Position numbers and translations under genes: made by a program
Assembly: GCF_022539505.1 (NCBI RefSeq)
Contig: NC_061510.1
Location: forward strand, 229,659,322 to 229,723,321
DNA from: Lolium rigidum
Lineage: Eukaryota > Streptophyta > Magnoliopsida > Poales > Poaceae
Direction of reading: 5' to 3'
DNA length: 64,000 nt
Shown here: positions 10,631 to 21,733 of the stretch, in pieces
How the letters are laid out: each line of letters starts with the position of its first letter
Numbering within the stretch: position 1 is the first letter of the stretch
Notes under the pieces: generated by a model
What the model was told of the DNA's origin: nothing
The model's input: only the letters and a program-made list of their open reading frames with translations
Databases searched by the model: none

Positions 10631-12073
10631 CTAAGTGTGGAAAGGACGTAGCTGTGCAATGTTCCAAGGGCGATCTGTTTCGTCGTAGATGTCATCCGGA
10701 TCCTCTCGCTTGCGTTTCCGGTACCAGTTAGCAGGTCTATCCTTTAGCTCCCGGAAATCGACAAGGTAGTACGATCTGTTGTGAAGCACTTTGCTAATGA
10801 CGAAGGGTCCTTCCCATGGAGATTGCAGCTTATGGTCTTTCACCTGACGAAGGCGGAGGACCAAGTCTCCAGCCATGAAAGAGCGGTTCCGAACTCGATG
10901 ACTGTGATAGCGTTGGAGTTTCTGCTGGTATATGGTGGAGCGTTGGTCAGCTAGGTTCCATGCTTCTTCTATCAAGTCCACAGATAGCTGTCTGGCCTCG
11001 TCAGCAGTTTCTTCATTGTAGGCGGAGACTCGCGGTGAATCATGGATGATGTCGGAGGGGAGCACGGCTTCGGATCCGTATACCAGGAAGAAGGGAGTAA
11101 ATCCGGTTGACCTGTTAGGGGTAGTTCGTAAACTCCACAAGACAGAATCCAACTCATCAGCCCAAGCTCCAGCTGCGCGTCGCAGCGGTTCTTCGAGGCG
11201 TGGCTTAATTCTTGATAATATGAGGCCATTAGCCCTTTCGACCTGGCCATTGGACTGTGGATGGGCCACAGAAGCAAGGTCCAGCCATATCCCTACTTCC
11301 TCACAGTAATCCTTCAATTATCCTTGTGCGAAGTTCGTGCCATTATCTGTGATTATGCTGTGTGGGATGTCGAATCTCATCACGAGGCTGCAAACAAATT
11401 TTAGTGCTGTAGCACCATCGGCTTTTCTCACTGGCTTTGCCTCGATCCACTTACTGAACTTGTCAACAGCGACCAGGAGGTATTCAAAACCGCCAGGAGA
11501 TGATCTTTTTAGCTTACCAATCATATCGAGCCCCCAGACCGCAAACGGCCAGGTGATAGGGATGGTCTTCACCTCTTGATCTGGAGCGTTTGGTTGAGTA
11601 GCATAGTACTGGCAACCTCAGCAGGTCTTCACCAGCTTGTCAGCATCTTCTTTGGTTGTGAGCCAGTAAAACCTAAGCCGAAAAGCTTTTGCAACGAGTG
11701 ACCTGGGAGCGGCATGATGCCCGCAATCCCCTGCATGGATCTCTCTGAGTATCTCAATACCATCTTGATTAGAGACGCATTTGAGAAAAACTCCTGTTGC
11801 ACTTCGTTTGTAGAGCTGTCCGTCAATGATTGTGTAGGATCTTGCTCGTCTGATGATCTGTCGTGCGAGGACCTCGTCCTCTGGCAACTTATGATCAATG
11901 AGGTAGTCCAGAAAAGGTTGTGTCCAAGCCGGAATGATAGCCATCACTTCTCTAGCCGGAGATACTGCCACCTCTGGGTTTTCCGGGTTAGCGCCCTTCA
12001 CTTAGGGTATCCGGAGATGCTCCAGGAAAATTCCAGGCGGAATTGGTTTCCTGCCGGATCCGAGCTTGGATAG
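10631..12073 (-). pseudogene. Element E integrase (broken)
   Basis: This is the 3' part of E's pol, reading down from the B insertion. The region before the core includes an HHCC zinc-binding module (GHHAAP, ending KTC). The core has the first Asp in WGLDMIG, the second in TDNGTNF and the Glu in GQVERAN, so all three DDE residues remain. A C-terminal region with GDLVLR and PWEGPF follows. In-frame stops lie at 12002-12004 (TAA), 11618-11620 (TGA) and 11318-11320 (TAA), so no intact enzyme can be made. Integrase inserts the cDNA into the host chromosome. The reading frame stays constant across the stops, so the damage is point mutation only. Confidence 0.9.
12069..12073. repeat. Target site duplication of B, left copy (gatag)
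   Basis: Repeated at 26899-26903, the other side of element B. The pol reading frame of E is restored when B and one copy are disregarded. Confidence 0.95.
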
Positions 12074-13622
12074 TGATGTCTACGCACACTTCTATTCCTG
12101 TAGACAGTGTTGGGCCTCCAAGAGCAGAGGTTTGTAGAACAGCAGCAAGTTTTCCCTTAAGTGGATCACCCAAGGTTTATCGAACTCAGGGAGGAAGAGG
12201 TCAAAGATATCCCTCTCATGCAACCCTGCAACCACAAAGCAAGAAGTCTCTTGTGTCCCCAACACACCTAATACACTTGTCGGATGTATAGGTGCACTAG
12301 TTCGGCGAAGAGATAGTGAAATACAAGTGGTATGAATGTATATGAGCAGTAGTAACGGCACCAGAAAATAGCTTGATGCTACAACTGGCGTGTGGTTGAT
12401 GGTGGTAATATTGCAGGCAGTACAGATGCAGTAGAACAGTAAACAAGCAGCGATTTCAGTATTTGGAAACAAGGCCTAGGGATCATACTTTCACTAGTGG
12501 ACACTCTCAACATTGATCACATAACAGATTAGATAAATGCTATACTCTACACTCTCTTGTTGGATGATGAACACCACTAATTGTGTAGGATTACACGAAC
12601 CCTCAATGCCGGAGTTAACAAGCTCCACAATATTCGATATTCATATTTAAATAACCTTAGAGTGCATGATAGATCAACACAACTACACCAAGTACTAACA
12701 TAGCATGCACACTGTCACCTTCACACTATGAAAGGAGGCATAGATCACATCAATACTATCATAGTAATAATTAACTTCATAATCTACAAGAGATTACAAT
12801 CATAACCTACGCCAAGTACTACACGATGCACACACTGTCACCATTACACCGTGCAGGGAGGAATAGACTACTTTAATAACATCACTAGAGTAGCACATAG
12901 ATGAATTGTGATACAAAACTCATATGAATCTCAATCATGTAAGGCAGCTCATGAGATCATTGTATTGAAGTACATAGGAGAGAGATTAACCACATAACTA
13001 CCGGTACAGCCCTTAGCCTCGAGGGAGAACTACTCCCTCCTCATGGGAGACAGCAGCGTTGATGAAGATGGCGGTGGAGATGGCAGCGGTGTCAATGGAG
13101 AAGCCTTCCGGGGGCACTTCCCCGTCTCGGCGGCATGCCGGAATAGAGACTCCTGTCCCCCAGATCTTGGCTTCGCGATGGCGGCGGCTCTGGAAGGTTT
13201 CTCGTGTCGTGGCTTTTTCCGTATCGAAGATTTAGGTCAGGGACCTTTATATAGGCGAAGAGGCGGAGTCGGAGGGCTGACAAGGCGACGACACAATAGG
13301 GGGGCGCGGCCCACCCCCTGGCCGCGCCGGCCTATCATCTGGGGCCCACAGGGCCCTCCTCTGGTGGCTCTTGGGTGTTCTGGAAGCTTCGTGTGATTCT
13401 AAGATGCTGGGCGTTGATTTCGTCCAATTCCGAGAATATTTCCTTACTAGGATTTCTGAAACCAAAAATAGCGAGAAAACGAGAACGGCACTTCGGCATC
13501 TCGTCAATAGGTTAGTTCCGGAAAACGCATAAAAACGATATAAAGTGTGAACAAAACATGTAGGTAATGTCATAAAACAAGCATGGAACATAAGAAATTA
13601 TCAATACGTTGGAGACGTATCA
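12074..13622 (-). repeat. Element B 3' LTR (1549 bp)
   Basis: Plus strand starts tgatgtctacg and ends gacgtatca. It matches 17180-17536 plus 25708-26898 closely and almost base for base in length (1549 versus 1548). Confidence 0.95.
12354..12378 (-). other. Fossil primer-binding site inside the B LTR (3' LTR copy)
   Basis: Plus strand aacggcaccag, then an A-rich spacer and cttgatg, reproduces the primer-site/LTR-end layout found at 17152-17186. The 5' LTR has the same fossil near 17459-17483. Confidence 0.7.
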
Positions 13623-16213
13623 GCATCCCCAAGCTTAGTTCCTACTCGTCCCCGAGTAGGTAAACGATAACAAAGATAATTTCTGGAGTGACATGCCTCG
13701 AACATGATCTTAATCATACTATTGTAAAGCATATGAGATGAATGCAGCGATGCAAAGCAATAGTAAAGAGAATGATTAAACAACTGAATCATATAGCAAA
13801 GACTTTTCATGAATAGTACTTTCAAGACAAGCATCAATAAGTCTTGCATAAGAGTTAACTCATAAAGCAATAGATTCTAAATAAAGGCATTGAAGCAACA
13901 CAAAGGAAGATATAAGTTTCAGCGGTTGCTTTCAACTTGTAACATGTATATCTCATGGATAGTTGTCAATGCAAAGCAATATAACAAGTGCAATAAGCAA
14001 GCATGTAAGAATCAATGCATAGTTCACACAAGTGTTTGCTTCTTGAGGTGGAGAGAAATAGGTGAACTGACTCAACATAAAAGTAAAAGAAAGGCCCTTC
14101 GCAAAGGGAAGCATTGATTGCTATATTTGTGCTAGAGCTTTGGTTTTGAAAACAAGAAACAATTTTGTCAACGGTAGTAATAAAGCATATGTGTTATGTA
14201 AATTATATCCTACAAGTTGCAAGCCTCATGCATAGTATACTAATAGTGCCCGCACCTTGTCCTAATTAGCTTGGATTACCTGGATTATCATCGCAATACA
14301 TATGTTTTAACCAAGTGTCACAAAGGGGTACCTCTATGCCGTCTGTACAAAGGTCTAAGGAGAAAGCTCGCATTGGATTTCTCGCTTTTGATTATTCTCA
14401 ACTTAGACATCCATACCGGGACAACATAGACAACAGATAATGGACTCCTCTTTAATGCTTAAGCATTCAACAACAATTAATTTTCTCATATGAGATTAAG
14501 GATATTTGTCCAAAACTGAAACTTCCACCATGGATCATGGCTTTAGTTAGCGGCCCAATATTCTTCTCTAACATTATGCATGCTCTAACCATTCTAGTGG
14601 TAAATCTCCCTTACTTCAGACAAGACGGACATGCATAGCAACTCACATGATATTCAACAAAGAGTAGTTGATGGCGTCCCCAGGAACATGGTTATCGCAC
14701 AACAAGCAACTTAATAAGAAATAAAGTACATAAGTACATATTCAATACCACAATAGTTTTTAGGCTATTTGTCCCATGAGCTATATATTGCAAAGACAAA
14801 GAATGGAAATTTAAAGGTAGCACTCAAGCAATTTACTTTGAAATGGCGGAGAAATACCATGTAGTAGGTAGGTATGGTGGACACAAATGGCATAGTGTTT
14901 GGCTCAAGGATTTTGGATGCATGAGAAGTATTCCCTCTCGATACAAGGTTTAGGCTAGCAAGGCTATTTGAAACAAACACAAGTATGAACCGGTATAGCA
15001 AAACTCACATAAAAGACATATTGCAAGCATTATAAGACTCTACACCGTCTTCCTTGTTGTTCAAACACCTTTACTAGAAAATATCTAGACCTTACAGAGA
15101 CCAATCATGCAAACCAAATTTTAACCAGCTCTATGTAGTTCTTCACTAATAGGTGCAAAGTATATGATGCAAGAGCTTAATCATGAGCACAACAATTGCC
15201 AAGTATCACTTTGTTCAAGACATTATACCAATTACCACATGTAGCATTTCCCGTTTCCAACCATATAACAATTAACGAAGCAGTTTCAACCTTCGCCATG
15301 AAAATTAAAAGCTAAGAACACATGTGTTCATATGAACCAGCGGAGCGTGTCTCTCTCCCACACAAGCATTTATTCAAACAAAAACAAAAACATACAGACG
15401 CTCCAAGTAAAATACATAGGATGTGACTGAATAAAAATATAGTTTCAAGGGAGGAACCTGATAATTTTGTCGATGAAGAAGGGGATGCCTTGGGCATCCC
15501 CAAGCTTAGATGCTTGAGTCTTCTTGAAATATGCAGGGATGAACCATCGGGGCATCCCCAAGCTTAGAGCTTTCACTCTTCTTGATCATATTGTATCATC
15601 CTCCTCTCTTGACCCTTGAAAACTTCCTCCACACCAAACTCAAATCAAACTCATTAGAGGGTTAGTGCATAATCAAAAATTCACATGTTCAGGGGTGACA
15701 TAATCATTCTTAACACTTCTGGACATTGCACAAGGCTACTGAAAGTTAATGGAACAAAGAAATCCATCCAACACAGCAAAAGAGGCAATGCGAAATAAAA
15801 GGCAGAATCTGTCAAAACAGAACAGTCCGTAAAGACGAATTTCTAAGAGGAACCAGACTTGCTCAAATGAAAATTCTCAAATTGAATGAAAGTTGCGTAC
15901 ATATCTGAGGATCACTCACGTAAATTGGCAGAATTTTCTGAGTTACTTACAGAGAATTAGGCCCAGATTCGTGACAGAAAGAAATCTGTTTCTGCGCAGT
16001 AATCCAAATCTAGTATGAACCTTACTATCAAAGACTTTACTTGGCACAACAATGCAATAAAATAAAGATAAGGAGAGGTTGCTACAGTAGTAACAACCTC
16101 CAAGACTCAAATATAAAACAAAATTACTGTAGTAAAATAAACACATGGGTTATCTCCCAAGAAGTTCTTTCTTTATAGCCATTAAGATGGGCTCAGTAGT
16201 TTTAATGATGCAC
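13623..16213 (-). mobile_element. Element B non-coding internal domain
   Basis: Shared with element C (19135-21733) and with 1-4864. It starts with the PPT-like gcatccccaagcttag beside the LTR; similar blocks recur near 15493 and 15552. Small reading frames differ between copies and are not called. Confidence 0.85.
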
Positions 16214-16927
16214 TCACAAGAAATAGTATTTGAAGCAAAAGAGAGCATCAAGAGGCAAATTCAAAACAAATTTAAGCCTAACATGCTTCCTATGCAAAGG
16301 AATCTTGTAAATTAACAAGTTCATGAAGAGCAAAGTAACAAGCATAGGAAGATAGAACAAGTGTAGCTTCAAAAATTTCAGCATATAGAGAGGTGTTTTA
16401 GTAACATGAAAATTTCTACAACCATATTTTCCTCTCTCATAATAATGTCCAGTAGCATCATGAGCAAACTCAACAATATAACTATCACATAAAGCATTCT
16501 TATCTTGAGTCTCATGCACAAAATTATTACTCCCCACATAAGCATAATCAATTTTATTAGTTGTAGTGGGAGCAAATTCAACAAAGTAGCTATCATTATT
16601 ATTCTCATCAAGTGTAGGAGGCATAGTATAATCATAATAAAATTCACTCTCCATAGTAGGTGGCACCAAAAGACCACTATCATTATAATCATCATAAATA
16701 GGAGGCAAAGTATCATCAAAGAAAATTTTCTCCTCAATTCTTGGGGGACTAAAAATATCATGCTCATCAAAACCAGCTTCCCCAAGCTTAGAATTTTCCA
16801 TATCATTAGCAACAATGGTGTTCAAAGTGTTCATACTAATATGTTCCATGGGTTTTTTAATTTTCGCATCAAACCATCCATGTCTTAACTCAGGAAAAAG
16901 AATAATAAGCTCCATGTTGCTTTCCAT
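16214..16927 (-). CDS. Reading frame of unknown function in element B (237 aa)
   Basis: An uninterrupted 237-codon frame sits just after the primer sites, where gag would normally be. The N-terminal two thirds are acidic, with repeated PP-rich blocks (PPRIEE, LPPIYDD, VPPTMES, MPPTLDE) each followed by Asp/Asn runs, suggesting an internally repeated unit. The last 70 residues are hydrophobic and basic and contain a likely membrane segment (LHLFYLPMLVTLLF). It has no gag, zinc-knuckle or protease motif that I recognise. It may be an Athila-group accessory protein or a decayed env-position frame moved forward; I assign no function. The ATG at 16927 is the first after the primer region. Confidence 0.5.
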   Translation of the reverse strand: MESNMELIILFPELRHGWFDAKIKKPMEHISMNTLNTIVANDMENSKLGEAGFDEHDIFSPPRIEEKIFFDDTLPPIYDDYNDSGLLVPPTMESEFYYDYTMPPTLDENNNDSYFVEFAPTTTNKIDYAYVGSNNFVHETQDKNALCDSYIVEFAHDATGHYYERGKYGCRNFHVTKTPLYMLKFLKLHLFYLPMLVTLLFMNLLIYKIPLHRKHVRLKFVLNLPLDALFCFKYYFL

Positions 16928-17064
16928 TATGCCAAACTAGTGTAAAACAAGAAACAAAAAGATGCAATTGCAGGATCTAAAGGAAATAGCTTCGAGTACT
17001 TACAACGGTGCCGGAAAATAGCTTGGTAGTCGAGATCCGGAGTGTGAGTACCTTTTACCTTTCC

Positions 17065-17082
17065 TCCCCGGCAACGGCGCCA
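17065..17082 (-). other. Second tRNA-Asp type primer site of B (upstream duplicate)
   Basis: Plus strand tccccggcaacggcgcca, identical to the site at 17152-17169, 87 bases away. A third, degenerate version (acaacggtgccgg) lies near 17002. Confidence 0.8.
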
Positions 17083-17151
17083 GAAAAGTGCTTGACTGCC
17101 CAGGACTGGCGCGTGGTTGACGAGGGAGGAAATAGTGTAGCTTTCCTTCGT

Positions 17152-17169
17152 TCCCCGGCAACGGCGCCA
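17152..17169 (-). other. Primer-binding site of B
   Basis: On the minus strand TGGCGCCGTTGCCGGGGA follows the 5' LTR end after a 10-base spacer. It is complementary to the 3' end of plant tRNA-Asp, as in many Athila-like elements. Confidence 0.85.
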
Positions 17170-17179
17170 GAAAAGTGCT

Positions 17180-17536
17180 TGATGTCTACGCACGCTTCTA
17201 TTCCTGTAGACAGTGTTGGGCCTCAAAGAGCATAGGTTTGTAGAACAGCAGCAAGTTTTCCCTTAAGTGGATCACCCAAGGTTTATCGAACTCAGGGAGG
17301 AAGAGGTCAAAGATATCCCTCTCATGCAACCCTGCAACCACAAAGCAAGAAGTCTCTTGTGTCCCCAACACACCTAATACACTTGTCGGATGTATAGGTG
17401 CACTAGTTCGGCGAAGAGATAGTGAAATACAGGTGGTATGAATGTATATGAGCAGTAGTAACGGCACCAGAAAATAGCTTGATGCTACAACTGGCGTGTG
17501 GTTGATGGTGGTAATATTGCAGGCAGTACAGATGCA
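17180..17536 (-). repeat. Element B 5' LTR, left fragment
   Basis: The last 357 bases of the B 5' LTR in element orientation. Broken at atgca (17532-17536) by element C; the rest is 25708-26898. Confidence 0.93.
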
Positions 17537-19134
17537 TGATGGCGTGTATTTCACACGTTCGTTGGGCAACCCCAAGAGGAAGGTATGATGCGCACAGCAG
17601 CAAGTTTTCCCTCAGAAAGAAACCAAGGTTTATCGAACCAGGAGGAGCCAAGAAGCACGTTGAAGGTTGATGGCGGCGGGATGTAGTGCGGCGCAACACC
17701 AGGGATTCCGGCGCCAACGTGGAACTCGCACAACACAACCAAAGTACTTTGCCCCAACGAAACAGATGAGGTTGTCAATCTCACCGGCTTGCTCGTAACA
17801 AAGGATTAACCGTATTGTGTGGAAGATGATTGTTTGCAAAAAACAGTAGAACAAGTATTGCGAGTAGATTGTATTTCGAGTAAAGAGAATTGGACCGGGG
17901 TCCACAGTTCACTAGAGGTGTCTCTCCCATAAGACAAACAAGCATGTTGGGTGAACAAATTACAGTTGGGCAATTGACAAATAAAGAGAGCATGACCATG
18001 CACATACATATCATGATGAGTATAGTGAGATTTAATTGGGCATTACGACAAAGTACATAGACCGCCATCCAACCGCATCTATGCCTAAAAAGTCCACCTT
18101 CGAGGTTATCATCCGAACCCCTCCAGTATTAAGTTGCAAAGCAACAGACAATTGCATTAAGTATGGTGCGTAATGTAATCAACAACTACATCCTTAGACA
18201 TAGCATCAATGTTTTATCCCTAGTGGCAACAACACAACACAACCTTAGAACTTTCGTCACATCGTCCCGGTGTCAATGCGGGCATGAACCCACTATCGAG
18301 CATAAGTACTCCCTCTTGGAGTTACAAGCATCTACTTGGCCGAGCATCTACTAGTAACGGAGAGCATGCAAGATCATAAACAACACATAAGCATAACTTT
18401 GATAATCAACATAACAAGTATTCTCTATTCATCGGATCCCAACAAACGCAACATATAGAATTACGGATAGATGATCTTGATCATGTTAGGCAGCTCACAA
18501 GATCCGACAATGATAGCACAATGGGGAGAAGACAACCATCTAGCTACTGCTATGGACCCATAGTCCAGGGGTAGACTACTCACTCATCACTCCGGAGGCG
18601 ACCATGGCGGCGTAGAGTCCTCCGGGAGATGATTCCCCTCTCCGGCAGGGTGCCGGAGGCGATCTCCTGGATCCCCCGAGATGGGATCGGCGTTGGCGGC
18701 GTCTCTGGAAGGTTTTCCGTATCGTGGCTCTCGGTCCTGGGGGTTTCGTCACGGAGGCTATTTGTAGGCGGAAGGGCAGGTCAAGAGGCGGCACGGGGGG
18801 CCCACACCATAGGCCGGCGCGGCCAAGGGTGGGGCCGCGCCGCCCTAGGGTTTGGCCACCCCGTGGCCCCTCTTCGTCTCTCCTTCGGACTTCTGGAAGC
18901 TTCGTGGAAAAATAAGCCCCTGGGCTTTGATTTCGTCCAATTCCGAGAATATTTCCTTACTAGGATTTCGAAACCAAAAACAGCAGAAAACAACAACCGG
19001 CACTTCGGCATCTTGTTAATAGGTTAGTTCCAGAAAATGCACGAATATGACATAAAGTGTGCATAAAACATGTAGATAACATCAATAATGTGGCATGGAA
19101 CATAAGAAATTATCGATACGTCGGAGACGTATCA
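17537..19134 (-). repeat. Element C 3' LTR
   Basis: Plus strand begins tgatggcgtg and ends gacgtatca. It shares its terminal ~200 bases with the B LTR but not the opposite end. Reading frames inside it have no support. Confidence 0.93.
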
Positions 19135-21733
19135 GCATCCCCAAGCTTAGTTCCTGCTCGTCCCGAGCGGTAAAACGATAACACAGATAATTTCTGGAGT
19201 GACATGCCATCATAATCTTGATCATACTATTTGTAAAGCATATGTAGTGAATGCAGCGATCAAAACAATGTATATGACATGAGTAAACAAGTGAACCAAA
19301 AAGCAAAGACTTTTCATGAATAGCACTTCAAGACAAGCATCAATAAGTCTTGCATAAGAGTTAACTCATAAAGCAATAATTCAAAGTAAAGGCATTGAAG
19401 CAACACAAAAGAAGATTAAGTTTCAGCGGTTGCTTTCAACTTGTAACATGTATATCTCATGGATATTGTCAACATAGAGTAATATAATAAGTGCAATAAG
19501 CAAGTATGTAGGAACCAATGCACAGTTCACACAAGTGTTTGCTTCTTGAGGTGGAGAGAAATAGGTGAACTGACTCAACATTGAAAGTAAAAGAATGGTC
19601 CTCCATAGAGGAAAAGCATCGATTGCTATATTTGTGCTAAAGCTTTGATTTTGAAAACATGAAACAATTTTGTCAACGGTAGTAATAAAGCATATGCATC
19701 ATGTAAATTATATCTTATAAGTTGCAAGCCTCATGCATAGTGTACTAATAGTGCCCGCACCTTGTCCTAATTAGCTTGGACTACCGGATCATCACAATGC
19801 ACTCGTTTTTACCAAGTGTCACAAAGGGGTACCTCTATGCCGCCTCGTACAAAGGTCTAAGGAGAAAGCTCGCATTGGATTTCTCGCTATTGATTATTCT
19901 TCAACTTAGACATCCATACCGGGACAACATAGACAACAGATAATGGACTCCTCTTTTATGCATAAGCATATAACAACAATTAATAATTTTCTCATTTGAG
20001 ATTTGAGGATTGTTGTCCAAAACTGAAACTTCCACCATGGATCATGGCTTTAGTTAGCGGCCCAATGTTCTTCTCTAACATATGCATGCTTAACCATAAG
20101 GTGGTAGATCTCTCTTACTTCAGACAAGACGGACATGCATAGCAACTCACATGAAATTCAACAATGAATAATTGATGGCGTCCCCGAGTGAACATGGTTA
20201 TCGCACAACAAGCAACTTAATAAGAGATAAAGTGCATAATTACATATTCAATACCACAATAGTTTTTAAGCTATTTGTCCCATGAGCTATATATTGCAAA
20301 GGTGAATGATGGAATTTTAAAGGTAGCACTCAAGCAATTTACTTTGGAATGGTGGAGAAATACCATGTAGTATAGGTAGGTATGGTGGACACAAATGGCA
20401 TAGTGGTTGGCTCAAGTATTTTGGATGCATGAGAAGTATTCCCTCTCGATACAAGGTTTAGGCTAGCAAGGCTTATTTGAAACAAACACAAGGATGAACC
20501 GGTGCAGCAAAACTCACATAAAAGACATATTGAAAACATTATAAGACTCTACACCGTCTTCCTTGTTGTTCAAACTCAATACTAGAAATTATCTAGACCT
20601 TAGAGAAACCAAATATGCAAACCAAATTTTAGCATGCTCTATGTATTTCTTCATTAATGGGTGCAAAGCATATGATGCAAGAGCTTAAACATGAGCACAA
20701 CAATTTCCAAGTATCACATTACCCAAGACATTACTAGCAATTACTACATGTATCATTTTCCAATTCCAACCATATAACAATTTAACGAAGGAGAAACTTC
20801 GCCATGAATACTATGAGTAGAAACCAAGGACATACTTGTCCACATGCTACAGCGGAGCGTGTCTCTCTCCCATAAAGTGAATGCTAGGATCCATTTTATT
20901 CAAACAAAACAAAAAACAAAAACAAACCGACGCTCCAAGAAAAAGCACATAAGATGTGATGGAATAAAAATATAGTTTCAGGGGAGGAACCTGATAATGT
21001 TGTCGATGAAGAAGGGGATGCCTTGGGCATCCCCAAGCTTAGACGCTTGAGTCTTCTTGATATATGCAGGGGTGAACCACCGGGGCATCCCCAAGCTTAG
21101 AGCTTTCACTCTCCTTGATCATGTTGCATCATACTCCTCTCTTGATCCTTGAAAACTTCCTCCACACCAAACTCGAAACAACTCATTAGAGGGTTAGTGC
21201 ACAATATAAATTGACATATTCAGAGGTGACACAATCATTCTTAACACTTCTGGACATTGCATAATGCTACTGGACATTAGTGGATCAAAGAAATTCATCC
21301 AACATAGCAAAAGAGGCAATGCGAAATAAAAGGCAGAATCTGTCAAAACAGAACAGTTCGTATTGACGAATTTTAAAATGGCACCATACTTGCTCAAATG
21401 AAAATGCTCAAATTGAATGAAAGTTGCGTACATATCTGAGGATCATGCACGTAAATTGGCTTAATTTTCTGAGCTACCTACAGGGAGGTGGACCCAGATT
21501 CGTGACAGCAAAGAAATCTGGAACTGTGCAGTAATCCAAATCTAGTACTTACTTTTCTATCAACGGCTTAACTTGGCACAACAAAACACAAAACTAAGAT
21601 AAGGAGAGGTTGCTACAGTAGTAAACAACTTCCAAGACACAAAATAAAAACAAAGTACTGTAGGTAAAAACATGGGTTGTCTCCCATAAGCGCTTTTCTT
21701 TAACGCCTTTCAGCCTAGGCGCGAAAGTGTGTA
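19135..21733 (-). mobile_element. Element C non-coding internal domain
   Basis: Same domain as in B and at 1-4864, with PPT-like blocks at 19135 and near 21029 and 21085. No coding sequence is supported. Confidence 0.85.
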
